Assembly: GCA_016935665.1 (NCBI GenBank)
Contig: JAFGQN010000191.1
Span: forward strand, 1 to 32,181
Reading direction: 5' to 3'
DNA: 32,181 nt
DNA from: Deltaproteobacteria bacterium
GTDB lineage: Bacteria > Myxococcota_A > Polyangia > JAAYKL01
Part shown: positions 10,201 through 17,219 of the stretch, one piece after another
Numbering within the stretch: the first letter of the stretch is position 1
Layout: the number at the start of each line of letters is the position of its first letter
The notes under the pieces: model-generated
Told to the model about the DNA's origin: nothing
Seen by the model: the letters and a program-made list of their open reading frames with translations, nothing else
Databases searched by the model: none
Position numbers and translations under genes: made by a program

Positions 10201-10530
10201 CCCCTGAACAAGGGAAATCCCACCCTGATTAAACTGAACGTTCCACCACTGATTTCCAGTGGAAGTAACATTAATGATATAATGGCCACTGGAAACTACT
10301 CCCGACGCCTGTCCTCCCCATTGTCCCAGATACCAGTGGGTGGAACCATTTGAGAAATCGCCATTCTGAACCAGTTCATCCCCGGCAACGAAGCGCGGAG
10401 ATAAATTCTCCACCGATTTTTCCACCGTTTCTTCGCCACACGCGATAACCACAAACGGCAAACATATTACGATTGCCAGATACGCCACTCGCCACACAGT
10501 GACTTTTGCATTTGTTTTAAAATTAAACAC
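7207..10530 (-). CDS. Large lipoprotein: carbohydrate-binding, Ig-like, AGE-type barrel and Cys-rich repeats
   Basis: Probable surface carbohydrate-active or carbohydrate-binding protein. The GTG at 10530 is chosen: AAAGGA lies 7 nt upstream and a lipoprotein signal follows (VVIAC, Cys31). The longer ATG at 10566 precedes this Shine-Dalgarno sequence. Domains by appearance: CBM4/9-like jelly roll (about 40-195; GDFSNGSTHWYLGQWGG), HYDIN/choice-of-anchor-D Ig-like domain (about 200-300), BACON-like domain (about 305-405), and a long alpha-helical region (about 415-830) like the N-acylglucosamine 2-epimerase/AGE alpha6-barrel superfamily (GGFYTSLNRDGTP; GQSRLAYAFVRAFMLTGDE). Then come five to six Cys-rich units (CDNGVCEDGETCSNC...DCGAC, about 893-1010) and a C-terminal module ending GGYYLYYQGNVPWSHLEV, like small cellulose-binding tails of bacterial cellulases. 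It may act on or hold a polysaccharide; the exact activity is not predictable. It converges on the kinase gene with a 37-bp gap. Confidence 0.82.
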   Translation of the reverse strand: MFNFKTNAKVTVWRVAYLAIVICLPFVVIACGEETVEKSVENLSPRFVAGDELVQNGDFSNGSTHWYLGQWGGQASGVVSSGHYIINVTSTGNQWWNVQFNQGGISLVQGKKYTFSFDAWKGPQNTGAQKMQINVGEDGGDYTPYTTVPSEKEVTLTTVSTRYSVTFEMTAQSDAGARIEFNCGVYGGTYHLDNISLTEVADSEAHLAVSETEIPFGTTEPGVSKTVSLTLSNDGALPVTVSALDVDDAAFSVDVSTPVVIANGASVDITITFAPVAEGDYAGLLSIQSDATDNPSISVALSGATILSGLSLDKQSVTLSALTTEQTSDSVVLQNSSSTAIQWSLASSQTWLSVAPQNGTITPGGVVTLNVVADAGALLPGSYSDVISITHSALNMASPVDVTVSFAVTNGYQPQSPYILTPELNIEFVRSIADFRSLGRDDTNGGFYTSLNRDGTPTSENLKSMCGQSRLAYAFVRAFMLTGDEAYLENARHALAFLYEHAYDNGWYIATDVAGNHISHWGHNNWWSFQQHYAMVGIAAMVEATGGGNLPWNDGAGSDASWLETGLWNLDTHLWDDAPSTKGYFNHASTDWTNRSEKGFTPTVDAVTTHAALLDLMFDDARFNERLMDLADNIIDHLYGSMDTSALGWPEVYDADWNVSANNTTTDVGHVYKVAWVLERVYLANRDRTELKEAAQAMMWDMWENGGYDHVNGGPFSQFNWNTGVVFNRNKDHWMLEQCVTSGLINYYVADSQSDKDMYLQVADESMRFFMEHQVDDVYGDVFDKISEDGSSLVAISKGGLFNGGYHPIELGYYTYLYSSLYYHDASVHLYYKFPESNETQNIRLTPVAIEDELFKILRITHDGAAYTNFNPDTRVVTLPPGESGIFRVTFGKVSRCGDGVCNGGEDCLSCVTDCGACLPVCNNGVCEEGETCSNCAEDCGVCPPVCDNGVCEDGETCSNCPADCGACPPVCDNGVCEDGETCSNCPADCGACPPVCDNGVCEDGEDCESCPSDCGECPVDNCTCLSGCDSVVTVNAPFTKDGSANTCYFLNNLRSYVNSWNNLNVNLNGRDVTNIYVGNWDYPAKVDGGYYLYYQGNVPWSHLEVR
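7500..7860 (-). repeat. 75-bp tandem repeats encoding Cys-rich modules
   Basis: Units of 25 residues (C-x-N-G-V-C-E-x-G-E...C...C...DCG-x-C) repeat in tandem. The two units at 7541-7615 and 7616-7690 appear identical base for base; flanking units have diverged. This indicates a recent in-frame duplication in the lipoprotein gene. Confidence 0.9.
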
Positions 10531-10999
10531 GATATTTTCCTTTCGTCCGACGGATAAACCGGACAAAGTGCAATCAGAAATTGCGTTTTCAGTGCCCCGA
10601 AAAATTTTAAAATATGCGAATTTTTACCATATATCTTGCAAAACAAAAAGCTCAAAGATCGATATGATCGAAAAAATATATTTTTGTGCCATAATTGACA
10701 CAAGACCGTCATTATCAGCAACAAAACACGATACATTTAACATGTCAGATTTAGAATGAGCGAATATGTTCCAGTTCTCTGCCCGGACTCAAGGCACCTC
10801 ACGCCGCCAGAAACACTTTAATAAAAGCGGAAAAATATCAAATAGATGCACGACAGGACGAATTCATGCAAATTAATCTATCGCCATCAATATCTGTAGT
10901 AAATGTTCCATTCCCCAACCTGCGACTAGTCTGTTCGCAACGTATGTCAGGGGACGTTTAACCCGTCACGCCGGAATCGGATTAATATTGAAGTCCGTC
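10531..10999. other. Intergenic region, 469 bp, leader of the lipoprotein gene
   Basis: No credible gene. It lies upstream of the lipoprotein gene and downstream of the small exported-protein gene, both on the minus strand. It holds two small perfect stems next to the lipoprotein start: GTCCG/CGGAC (10545-10549 with 10560-10564), which abuts the Shine-Dalgarno sequence, and GCAAT/ATTGC (10570-10574 with 10580-10584). A 14-bp A/T palindrome sits at 10672-10685. No known riboswitch consensus was recognised. Confidence 0.5.
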
Positions 11000-11263
11000 T
11001 TAAAATTCGCCAGAATCGACAACACGGGTCACTTCTTCAAGAAAACTGTCTTTCACTTCAATGGATTCGTAAACGAGGGATCGTCGTGTATTGATAAAAA
11101 ACGCGTTGGGCTTTTGCACTCGCCCTTCAATGGTGGTGACTTCCAGCCGGATAACACCACCTTTTTTTTCCTGAGCCGACACCTCAGCGGAGCCCAGAAA
11201 AAATGGTGGCGCCAATGTCATCCACACCAACGTGACGAAAATAAATCTTTCGCGACAGCTCAT
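11000..11263 (-). CDS. Small exported protein, conserved in myxobacteria-like genomes
   Basis: 87-aa product (91 aa if the ATG at 11275 is used; neither start has a strong Shine-Dalgarno sequence). A signal peptide runs to about VSA-QEK near residue 30. The mature part, with IRLEVTTIEGRVQKPNAFF and SLVYESIEVKDSFLEEV, resembles a family of small exported proteins with an IEG-x-(I/V)QKP-x-A-F motif that I associate with Myxococcota; no function is known to me. It is transcribed away from the RND exporter gene and shares about 210 bp of promoter region with it. It is probably periplasmic. Confidence 0.65.
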   Translation of the reverse strand: MSCRERFIFVTLVWMTLAPPFFLGSAEVSAQEKKGGVIRLEVTTIEGRVQKPNAFFINTRRSLVYESIEVKDSFLEEVTRVVDSGEF

Positions 11264-11322
11264 AACTTGCACCATTTCTCATATTCAAAGAATCTCACAA
11301 TACAGGCAGTAATATCACAAAA

Positions 11323-11352
11323 TCGACTTTGAGTCAGACTTTTTCATACAAT
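11323..11352 (+). promoter_or_regulatory. Possible sigma-70 promoter for the RND exporter gene
   Basis: TCGACT (11323-11328), an 18-bp spacer and TACAAT (11347-11352) match 4/6 and 5/6 of the sigma-70 consensus, about 125 bp upstream of the ATG at 11477. By-eye match only. Confidence 0.25.
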
Positions 11353-11476
11353 TCCCCTGTCATTTGGCGTGCATTTGGAATCACATCTGCTACATGTGTA
11401 TCAACAGCACGCTGCAGTGCCGATTGCCTTTTGATTGCTTTTCGCGGTCATTTTTAAAGAATGGTTTTCACAATTT

Positions 11477-14416
11477 ATGACTTCTTTCACCCGGCGCATC
11501 ATCCAATATCGATTCCTCATCATTGTGGTAACAGCTCTGACGACACTGGGTGCGGGCTGGCTGATGAGAACACTTCACGCCAACAACGATGTCATGCGCT
11601 TTCTGCCGCAGGACGATCCCGATATTCAGCTTTTCCACCGGGTGAATGAGCGATTTGGCGGGCTGGACGTGGCGATCATCGGACTGGAAAACGATGCGTT
11701 GTTTACCACCCGCAAAATCGCGGCCGTGCGGGAGATGTCCCGCAGATTGAAAGAGGTTGACGGCGTGTATGATGTCCTGTCGTTCACCGAGCTGCCTCAC
11801 TTCCAACCGTCGGCGGAGGGACTGCGGGTCACTCCTTTGGTGATGGACAAAATCCCCAGCCAGCCTGGTGAATTGGCTCTGCTCAAAAAAAATGTGCTGT
11901 CCAACGCCAATGCGGTTGGCAATCTGGTTTCTAAAGATGGAAAGGCGGCCATGGTGCTTTGTTTTCTGGGCGGAAATCGACCCCGGACGGACATTGCCAA
12001 AGATATTCAGCACTCCGCATCCACCATCTGGCCAAAGGACGAACTCTATTTCGCCGGCTCGCCGTTCATCCGACTTTATATTGCCGGCGGCACCTACGAT
12101 GATTTGGTCAGGCTCACGCCAGTGGTGGCGCTGGTGGTCCTGCTGGTCACTTTTTTTATCTTCAAAAGACCACTGGGAGTTGTTCTGTCGCTGGGAACGG
12201 TGGCCATTGCCATTGTATGGATCATGGGACTGGTCTCCGCCGGAAATGACGGCGTAACACTGGTGGGCTCCAGCCTGCCCACTATTCTGGTCGCCATCGG
12301 GGGCGCCTATGGCATGCACATCCTGGCGGCGTATTTCAACGGAAAATCCACCACCGTCGCCGAACGTATATCGGAAGCAATGGGAACGGCGGGCCCCCCC
12401 GTCATTGCGTCGGGTGCAACCACGGCCGTTGGCTTTCTATCCTTTCTCGTGATGGACATTGCTCCGCTTAGAGAATTTGGACTGCAGGCAGCACTGGGCG
12501 TCATTGCTGCGGCAGGAATGGCACTGATTCTGACACCGGCACTGTTGTCTTTTCAAAAATCGCCACCACACGCCCTCAAAGGGTTCCTGCCATTGAAGCC
12601 TCTGGCGCTCCTTGGCGCCTTTTCCGAAAAACACCCACGTTCGGTGCTCATCGCAAGTATTGTCATTGCCGCGGCAGGCGCCACCGGTATCCGACACATG
12701 GCGCCGGATGCCACTATGGAAACGTTCTTTAAAAAAGGGTCTCTGCCCGACAAAGCCAATCGATTTCTGGAAAGAAATTTTGGTGGCGCCATCTATCTTC
12801 AGATCTATTTTGAAGGCGACCTGCGGTCTCCATTCGTCCTGAGACAGCTGCAAAAAGTGGTGGAATTCGCCCGTGGTCTAAACGAGGTGGCGCAGGTTTC
12901 CGCCATCACGGATTCGCTCATCATGATGAACGAAGCCATGGGAGGACGCGCCGATATTCCGCTCACCAACCGACGCGCGGGATCTCTTTACCCGTTTCTG
13001 GAAGGAACCGCCGCCATAGACCAGATGATTTCCGCACAGAAGGACGCCAGTCTGGTCCAGATTCGACTGAAAGACATTGATGCGCAACAGGTATCAATGG
13101 TGATTGCCCAGTTCAGAAAATTTATTCGCAAGGAAATTCCAATGGCGATTGAGGCCTTTCAGGTGGGCCCGTTGGCTATCCCCGATCTGGCGTTCAGAGA
13201 GTATTCTTCTGCTGCGCTCAAGTCGCCGGATGGCCGAATTATAAAAGCTGCATGGCAGACCCCCATCCAACATCAGTTGTCTCAAAAGGAACTGTCGAAA
13301 AAGAAACTGGCACTGATGGTTGAGATTTCCAAACGCCTCACACGACTGGCGCGTATCCATCAATCGAACGCTGTTCCGAAGGATGCGCAAACGGCACTTT
13401 ACAAACTGCTTTCCACACACATGACATCGGGCCCCATGGCGCCAGGCCCGGATCTCCAGAAAGCCGTGAAACGTGTGGTGAAAGAACACATTGTCACCGA
13501 TTTTGCGTTTCTCGACGCCAATCCCCTGGCGGACGATGCCCTGGAAGGGTCATCGTTGTCTCCCGCCGAGCAGGAGTGGGATACACGGCAGAGACGGGTT
13601 GAAGACCGTCTGGTCAAAGAGGCGACAGCCTTTATCCCGCAGGCAGATATGGAACGCTTTGTGTCCGAGGCGCTCCCTCTCACAGCGGAGCGCGATCCGG
13701 AAGGACTACTGCTGACCTCCGAAGCCATGGCGCAGAGCCTGGCCCTCGAGCGCTCGGTGGTTGTGGCGGAACGATTACTTCCCTCCGTATTGAAAATCCT
13801 CAACGCAAAACGCCCGTCGCGAGAATTTCAAAGCGGCCTCAAATGGGCATTGACCGATGTGGCTGCACCCGTCTATGGCTTTGCGGGAAGCGGGAAAAGC
13901 GCAGTCCCCATTCTCATGCGCGTTACCGGTTCGCCGGTGGTGAATGTGGCACTGGGCCAAAGTACCATTTCCAATCAGGTTAAATCTCTGTCGCTGTCAT
14001 TCGCACTGATTCTGTTGATTCTAATCGCTGTATTGCGCTCGTTTTCTGCGGCGGTAAAAGGAATGGCGCCGCCGCTGCTGATGCTGCTGGTATCTGCGGG
14101 CGTGATGGGCGCTTTTCAGGTCCCTATTGATATCAGCACCAGTATGATCGCCACCATTGCGCTTGGAATTGGCGCAGACTATTCCATTCATTACCTGTGG
14201 CGCTGTAAAATCCGCAAAGAGAGCCTCGCCAATACCACGTCCGAAGTGGGACCGTCGGTGCTGGCCAATGCGTTGCAGGTATCAATGGGATTCTCGGTGC
14301 TGTGTCTTTCGAGCATGATTCCCATGCAGCGATTTGGACTGTTGATTGCGCTGACGATGGTCCTTGCGGCGCTTCTCACCTTCGTGCTGCTGCCAGCGAT
14401 GCGTCCCCAACGTTGA
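11477..14416 (+). CDS. RND/MMPL-family exporter
   Basis: Inner-membrane transporter of the RND superfamily (MMPL type), expected to move lipids or other hydrophobic substrates using the proton gradient. The 979-aa protein has the duplicated plan: TM1 (about 10-28), periplasmic loop 1 (about 30-210), a five-helix block (about 211-365) with GGAYGMHILAAYF, TM7 (about 387-404), loop 2 (about 405-833) and a second helix block with ALGIGADYSIHYLWRCK. The loop-1 segment NDVMRFLPQDDPDIQLF and FGGLDVAIIGLEND are typical of this family. ATG at 11477 (MTSFTRRIIQYR) is preferred over an upstream TTG at 11435, which only adds a non-family extension. Loop 2 is more than twice as long as loop 1, which is unusual. 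No membrane-fusion or outer-membrane partner gene is adjacent. Confidence 0.88.
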   Translation: MTSFTRRIIQYRFLIIVVTALTTLGAGWLMRTLHANNDVMRFLPQDDPDIQLFHRVNERFGGLDVAIIGLENDALFTTRKIAAVREMSRRLKEVDGVYDVLSFTELPHFQPSAEGLRVTPLVMDKIPSQPGELALLKKNVLSNANAVGNLVSKDGKAAMVLCFLGGNRPRTDIAKDIQHSASTIWPKDELYFAGSPFIRLYIAGGTYDDLVRLTPVVALVVLLVTFFIFKRPLGVVLSLGTVAIAIVWIMGLVSAGNDGVTLVGSSLPTILVAIGGAYGMHILAAYFNGKSTTVAERISEAMGTAGPPVIASGATTAVGFLSFLVMDIAPLREFGLQAALGVIAAAGMALILTPALLSFQKSPPHALKGFLPLKPLALLGAFSEKHPRSVLIASIVIAAAGATGIRHMAPDATMETFFKKGSLPDKANRFLERNFGGAIYLQIYFEGDLRSPFVLRQLQKVVEFARGLNEVAQVSAITDSLIMMNEAMGGRADIPLTNRRAGSLYPFLEGTAAIDQMISAQKDASLVQIRLKDIDAQQVSMVIAQFRKFIRKEIPMAIEAFQVGPLAIPDLAFREYSSAALKSPDGRIIKAAWQTPIQHQLSQKELSKKKLALMVEISKRLTRLARIHQSNAVPKDAQTALYKLLSTHMTSGPMAPGPDLQKAVKRVVKEHIVTDFAFLDANPLADDALEGSSLSPAEQEWDTRQRRVEDRLVKEATAFIPQADMERFVSEALPLTAERDPEGLLLTSEAMAQSLALERSVVVAERLLPSVLKILNAKRPSREFQSGLKWALTDVAAPVYGFAGSGKSAVPILMRVTGSPVVNVALGQSTISNQVKSLSLSFALILLILIAVLRSFSAAVKGMAPPLLMLLVSAGVMGAFQVPIDISTSMIATIALGIGADYSIHYLWRCKIRKESLANTTSEVGPSVLANALQVSMGFSVLCLSSMIPMQRFGLLIALTMVLAALLTFVLLPAMRPQR

Positions 14417-14441
14417 GGTTGTACAAACAAGTATGGTGGCT

Positions 14442-14489
14442 CACCTGATGGGATGCTGAAGTGCAAGGTTGCGGTTGCCCAATCAGGTG
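14442..14489. terminator. Possible bidirectional terminator hairpin
   Basis: CACCTGAT (14442-14449) and ATCAGGTG (14482-14489) form a perfect 8-bp stem, extended by GGG/CCC with one bulged A; the loop can fold further (GCAA/TTGC). It lies between the convergent exporter and coiled-coil genes and overlaps the latter's stop codon. There is no clear U-tract, so the terminator role is inferred from position. Confidence 0.35.
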
Positions 14490-14644
14490 TTGTCCACGGT
14501 CTCGATTTCTTCGTCAATTAAATGAATAATTTGACCAATCACCTGATTTATCTCGGCTTCGGAAACCTCCAGCTGTTTCTCCAGCGCCTTGATTTCAATG
14601 TCAAGTCTGGCCACTTCCCGTGCGAGTCTGGTATTGTGATCCAT
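14483..14644 (-). CDS. 53-aa coiled-coil protein of unknown function
   Basis: Short gene supported by a clear AAAGGA Shine-Dalgarno sequence 7 nt before the ATG at 14644; the frame could be extended to 14677 but without a ribosome site. The product is one charged amphipathic helix (REVARLDIEIKALEKQLEV followed by more heptads), likely a homodimeric or SlyX-like coiled coil in the cytoplasm; SlyX similarity is in style only. It lies downstream of the three AIM24-like genes on the same strand, after a gap of about 230 bp, so co-transcription is uncertain. Confidence 0.65.
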   Translation of the reverse strand: MDHNTRLAREVARLDIEIKALEKQLEVSEAEINQVIGQIIHLIDEEIETVDNT

Positions 14645-14870
14645 CTTTTTTCCTTTCAACCAGCCCTGGGTTTCCACAAACAGGAAAAGAAAACTCAGGG
14701 CACCGATTCGAATTTCATCAGTCGACAGCTGCCGCTATCCCTTTGGCAATCTTAAGATCAGCTATTTTTATACAACCCCACATCAAAATCAACGACATAA
14801 ACCGATTCTGACGGATGTTTTCGCTATTCCGCCAGCTATTTAAGGCACTATTTGAACCCGGAAATAGAAA

Positions 14871-15548
14871 TCAGTTGCTGTTTTTCACCGGACGGTAGGG
14901 ATGCAGAAAACTGGCCAGTTGGCCTGGACTTCGGGTTTGCGCGTATACCATGCCATTTCCACTGAATTTGGCCACCAACCCTTCACCGCCAAAGAACAGC
15001 GACTTGATGCCGCCCACTTTGGTCACTGAGTATGTGACTGTTTCCTCGAATGCCACGATGTGATCGGTATCCACAATGTACTCGCCTTCACAGGCTTTGG
15101 GATAAATGGCGCCATAGGATGCCACAAACACTGTGCCCGGCCCCGTGGCTTTGAGCAAAAACATTCCCGTACCGCTGAAAAAGCCTTTGACACCGCCCCA
15201 TTTGGTATCGAGCGTCACTGACGGCGTGGCAGCCACGTATGCAGACGATTGAATCATCAGCGATTTACCGTCCGCCAAATCAAAGGAAATGATATCCCCC
15301 GGAGAACCGGGCGCCAGCATCACGTGACCTTCACCGCCTTCAGCGGTAAATGTGTTTTGAAAAATGGATTCTCCCCCCAGAAGCTTTCTTTTAGCTGCGG
15401 CAAAAAGCCCGCCACGCGCTTCGGTTTTCATTTTAATATTCGACGACATGGACACCATGGCGCCGGACTCGGCCACAACGGATTCTCCGTCGGCGAGCGT
15501 GTAGTCGATAATGGCAAAATCAGGTGAACTTTTAATTTCGTATGGCAT
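14871..15548 (-). CDS. TIGR00266/AIM24-like protein, copy 3 of 3
   Basis: 225 aa from the ATG at 15548, which has a strong AAGGAG 6 nt upstream; the longer frame to 15662 overlaps the preceding gene. The family signature is visible: GESVVAESGAMVSMSS near the N terminus, LLGGESIFQNTFTA, APGSPGDIISFDL, a WGG/FGG loop with a GTGMFLL strand, and YIVDTDHIVAFEETV. The fold is a trimeric or pseudo-symmetric beta-sheet domain related to tryptophan RNA-binding attenuator-like proteins; mitochondrial AIM24 is the eukaryotic relative. The biochemical role is unknown. Third gene of a tight operon (14-bp gap). It is about 30-40% alike by eye to the other two copies; all keep GGES and VDTxHIVAF. Confidence 0.88.
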   Translation of the reverse strand: MPYEIKSSPDFAIIDYTLADGESVVAESGAMVSMSSNIKMKTEARGGLFAAAKRKLLGGESIFQNTFTAEGGEGHVMLAPGSPGDIISFDLADGKSLMIQSSAYVAATPSVTLDTKWGGVKGFFSGTGMFLLKATGPGTVFVASYGAIYPKACEGEYIVDTDHIVAFEETVTYSVTKVGGIKSLFFGGEGLVAKFSGNGMVYAQTRSPGQLASFLHPYRPVKNSN

Positions 15549-15562
15549 CTGACACTCCTTTC

Positions 15563-16249
15563 CTACTTGTTCCGCGGAGGCAGTTTGCCACCAACGAGAG
15601 AACCGAATTCCGCCGGATTTCGGGATTGAATAAACAGTTTTCCCTTGCCGTGGAAACGGCACACCAGTCCCTCCGAAGAAAAGATGGTGGAAAACCAGGA
15701 GCCCACTCGTTTGATGTCGAACTGCAACGTCGGCTCAAATGCCACGATGTGTCCGGTATCGATAATGTAGCTGCCGTCAATGTCTATCTCTTTTATGGCG
15801 CCGAATGCGTTCAGGGTCAGCGGACCATTGCCAAAAGCGCGAATCCAGAACATGCGACCCTCGCCAAAGAAACTTTTAAATCCGCCCCATTTGGTTTCAA
15901 TTTCCACGCCGGTGCCGCTGGCCAGATAGGACTGCTGCTGAATAATTAAATCACTGCCCTGCATATTGTACTGCATAATGTCGCCGGGAAGACTTGGGGC
16001 AAACGTCACTTCACCAGGACCGCTATCGGCATGAAATGTGTTTCTGAAAAAAGACTCGCCGAGAAAAAGAGAGCGGCCAAGGCCTTTTAAAAAACCGCCA
16101 ACGCCTTTGCCCTGGGAGGCCGACGTTTCCATGCGAATATGCGCATCCTGCGTCACCATGGCGCCGCTTTCCGCCATAACCGAATCACCCCGCTCCAATT
16201 TTGCGATTGCCAGCGCGTAGGCTGGACTGAATTGTATATCAAAATGCAT
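15563..16249 (-). CDS. TIGR00266/AIM24-like protein, copy 2 of 3
   Basis: 228 aa from the ATG at 16249, with AAGGAG 6 nt upstream; the frame to 16366 overlaps copy 1 and is rejected. Signature segments: GDSVMAESGAMVTQDA, FLGESFFRNTFHA, APSLPGDIMQYNM, YIIDTGHIVAFEPTL and SSEGLVCRFHGKGKLFIQSR. Between the first two lies a Gly/Lys-rich loop (GKGVGGFLKGLGRS). No signal peptide, so cytoplasmic. Middle gene of the operon (13-bp gap from copy 1). Confidence 0.88.
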   Translation of the reverse strand: MHFDIQFSPAYALAIAKLERGDSVMAESGAMVTQDAHIRMETSASQGKGVGGFLKGLGRSLFLGESFFRNTFHADSGPGEVTFAPSLPGDIMQYNMQGSDLIIQQQSYLASGTGVEIETKWGGFKSFFGEGRMFWIRAFGNGPLTLNAFGAIKEIDIDGSYIIDTGHIVAFEPTLQFDIKRVGSWFSTIFSSEGLVCRFHGKGKLFIQSRNPAEFGSLVGGKLPPRNK

Positions 16250-16262
16250 GTTCAACTCCTTG

Positions 16263-16961
16263 TTAAGCCGGTAATCTGGGGGAAATCCAGCCAACCATGG
16301 CGCCGAGATTTCGCGATTGGATAAACAGTTTGCCGTTACCATTGAATTGGCAGACCAACCCTTCACCAGACATCAACGTGGATTTCAATCCACCCGCGCC
16401 TTTGATTTTGTAGTCCAGCGTATCGTCGAACGCCACGATGTGGCCCGTATCCACAATGTACGAACCCTTAACCTCTATTTCGTGGATAGCGCCGTAGCAA
16501 TTCACCCATAAATCACCGTTTCCGGAACATTGCAGCCAGAACGCCCCCTCCCCGGAGAACAGGCTTTTCAACCCACCGAATTTGGTTTTAACTGTCACGT
16601 CCCCCGCCGAGGCCAGATAGCTGGAGGCTTGAACGATGAGCGATTTGTTGCCATCCAGCGTGTAGTGCACGATGTCGCCAGACAGTGCCGGAGCGATCAT
16701 CAGTTGACCGGATTGGCCTTCCGGCGGAGTATATGTGTTGACAAAGAAACTTTCGCCACCAAGGAACTTTCGAACCAACGCCATCATAAAATTGAGGAGC
16801 TTCCCAAAAAAGCCCATCTTGTTGCCGCCGATGGTTGTTTTAATATTCAGCCCGTCGCTCATCCCCACCATTGATCCCGCTTCAACGGTGACACTTTCAC
16901 CGGCCGCCAGATCGATTGTGGACATGGCATAAGCCGGCCCAAACTCGATATTCTGCTGCAT
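16263..16961 (-). CDS. TIGR00266/AIM24-like protein, copy 1 of 3
   Basis: 232 aa with GGAGGG 6 nt before the ATG. Signature segments: GESVTVEAGSMVGMSDG, FLGGESFFVNTYTP, APALSGDIVHYTL, YIVDTGHIVAFDDTL and GEGLVCQFNGNGKLFIQSR. The loop after the first strand set (NKMGFFGKLLNFMMALVRK) is hydrophobic and longer than in the other copies, perhaps a membrane or partner contact. First gene of the operon, reading away from the ECF sigma factor gene across a 258-bp shared upstream region. Confidence 0.9.
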   Translation of the reverse strand: MQQNIEFGPAYAMSTIDLAAGESVTVEAGSMVGMSDGLNIKTTIGGNKMGFFGKLLNFMMALVRKFLGGESFFVNTYTPPEGQSGQLMIAPALSGDIVHYTLDGNKSLIVQASSYLASAGDVTVKTKFGGLKSLFSGEGAFWLQCSGNGDLWVNCYGAIHEIEVKGSYIVDTGHIVAFDDTLDYKIKGAGGLKSTLMSGEGLVCQFNGNGKLFIQSRNLGAMVGWISPRLPA

Positions 16962-17114
16962 AAATTACCCTCCATTGAAAACATCCAAAACACGGAAAAT
17001 CCGCGGATGGATCCCAATTGCATTTTTGAAACGCTGGAAGTGTAGCACACGATCCTGCGCCGCACACAAAAAAGTTGATATTTCACAGCAGCCGAAATAA
17101 AAATAATTTCAATA

Positions 17115-17139
17115 ACTTTGTAACTTAAAGCAACAAAGT
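17115..17139. promoter_or_regulatory. Inverted repeat ACTTTGT-N11-ACAAAGT in the divergent promoter region
   Basis: A perfect 7-bp inverted repeat with an 11-bp spacer, centred about 93 bp before the sigma factor start and 166 bp before the AIM24 operon start. Its size and position fit an operator for a dimeric regulator. GTAAC (17120-17124) followed by GTATC (17138-17142) could instead be ECF -35/-10 elements. Neither is proven. Confidence 0.35.
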
Positions 17140-17219
17140 ATCAGTGACGGCAACAACATTTTTTTTTACTTCCCTGTGACAACAGGTTCTCGGATATTGA
17201 TGGGCTGGGACTACACACT

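Noticed and set aside
10531-10620. Cyclic-di-GMP riboswitch upstream of the lipoprotein
   Set aside because: A GACGAAAGG string recalls the GEMM tetraloop, but the conserved core and pairing arms are absent.
11435-11476. TTG start extending the RND exporter by 14 residues
   Set aside because: No better ribosome site; the ATG at 11477 gives the usual short cytoplasmic N terminus before TM1.
13878-13905. Walker A-like GFAGSGKS in the RND exporter
   Set aside because: It lies in the periplasmic loop without a Walker B partner; RND pumps use the proton gradient, so this is chance.
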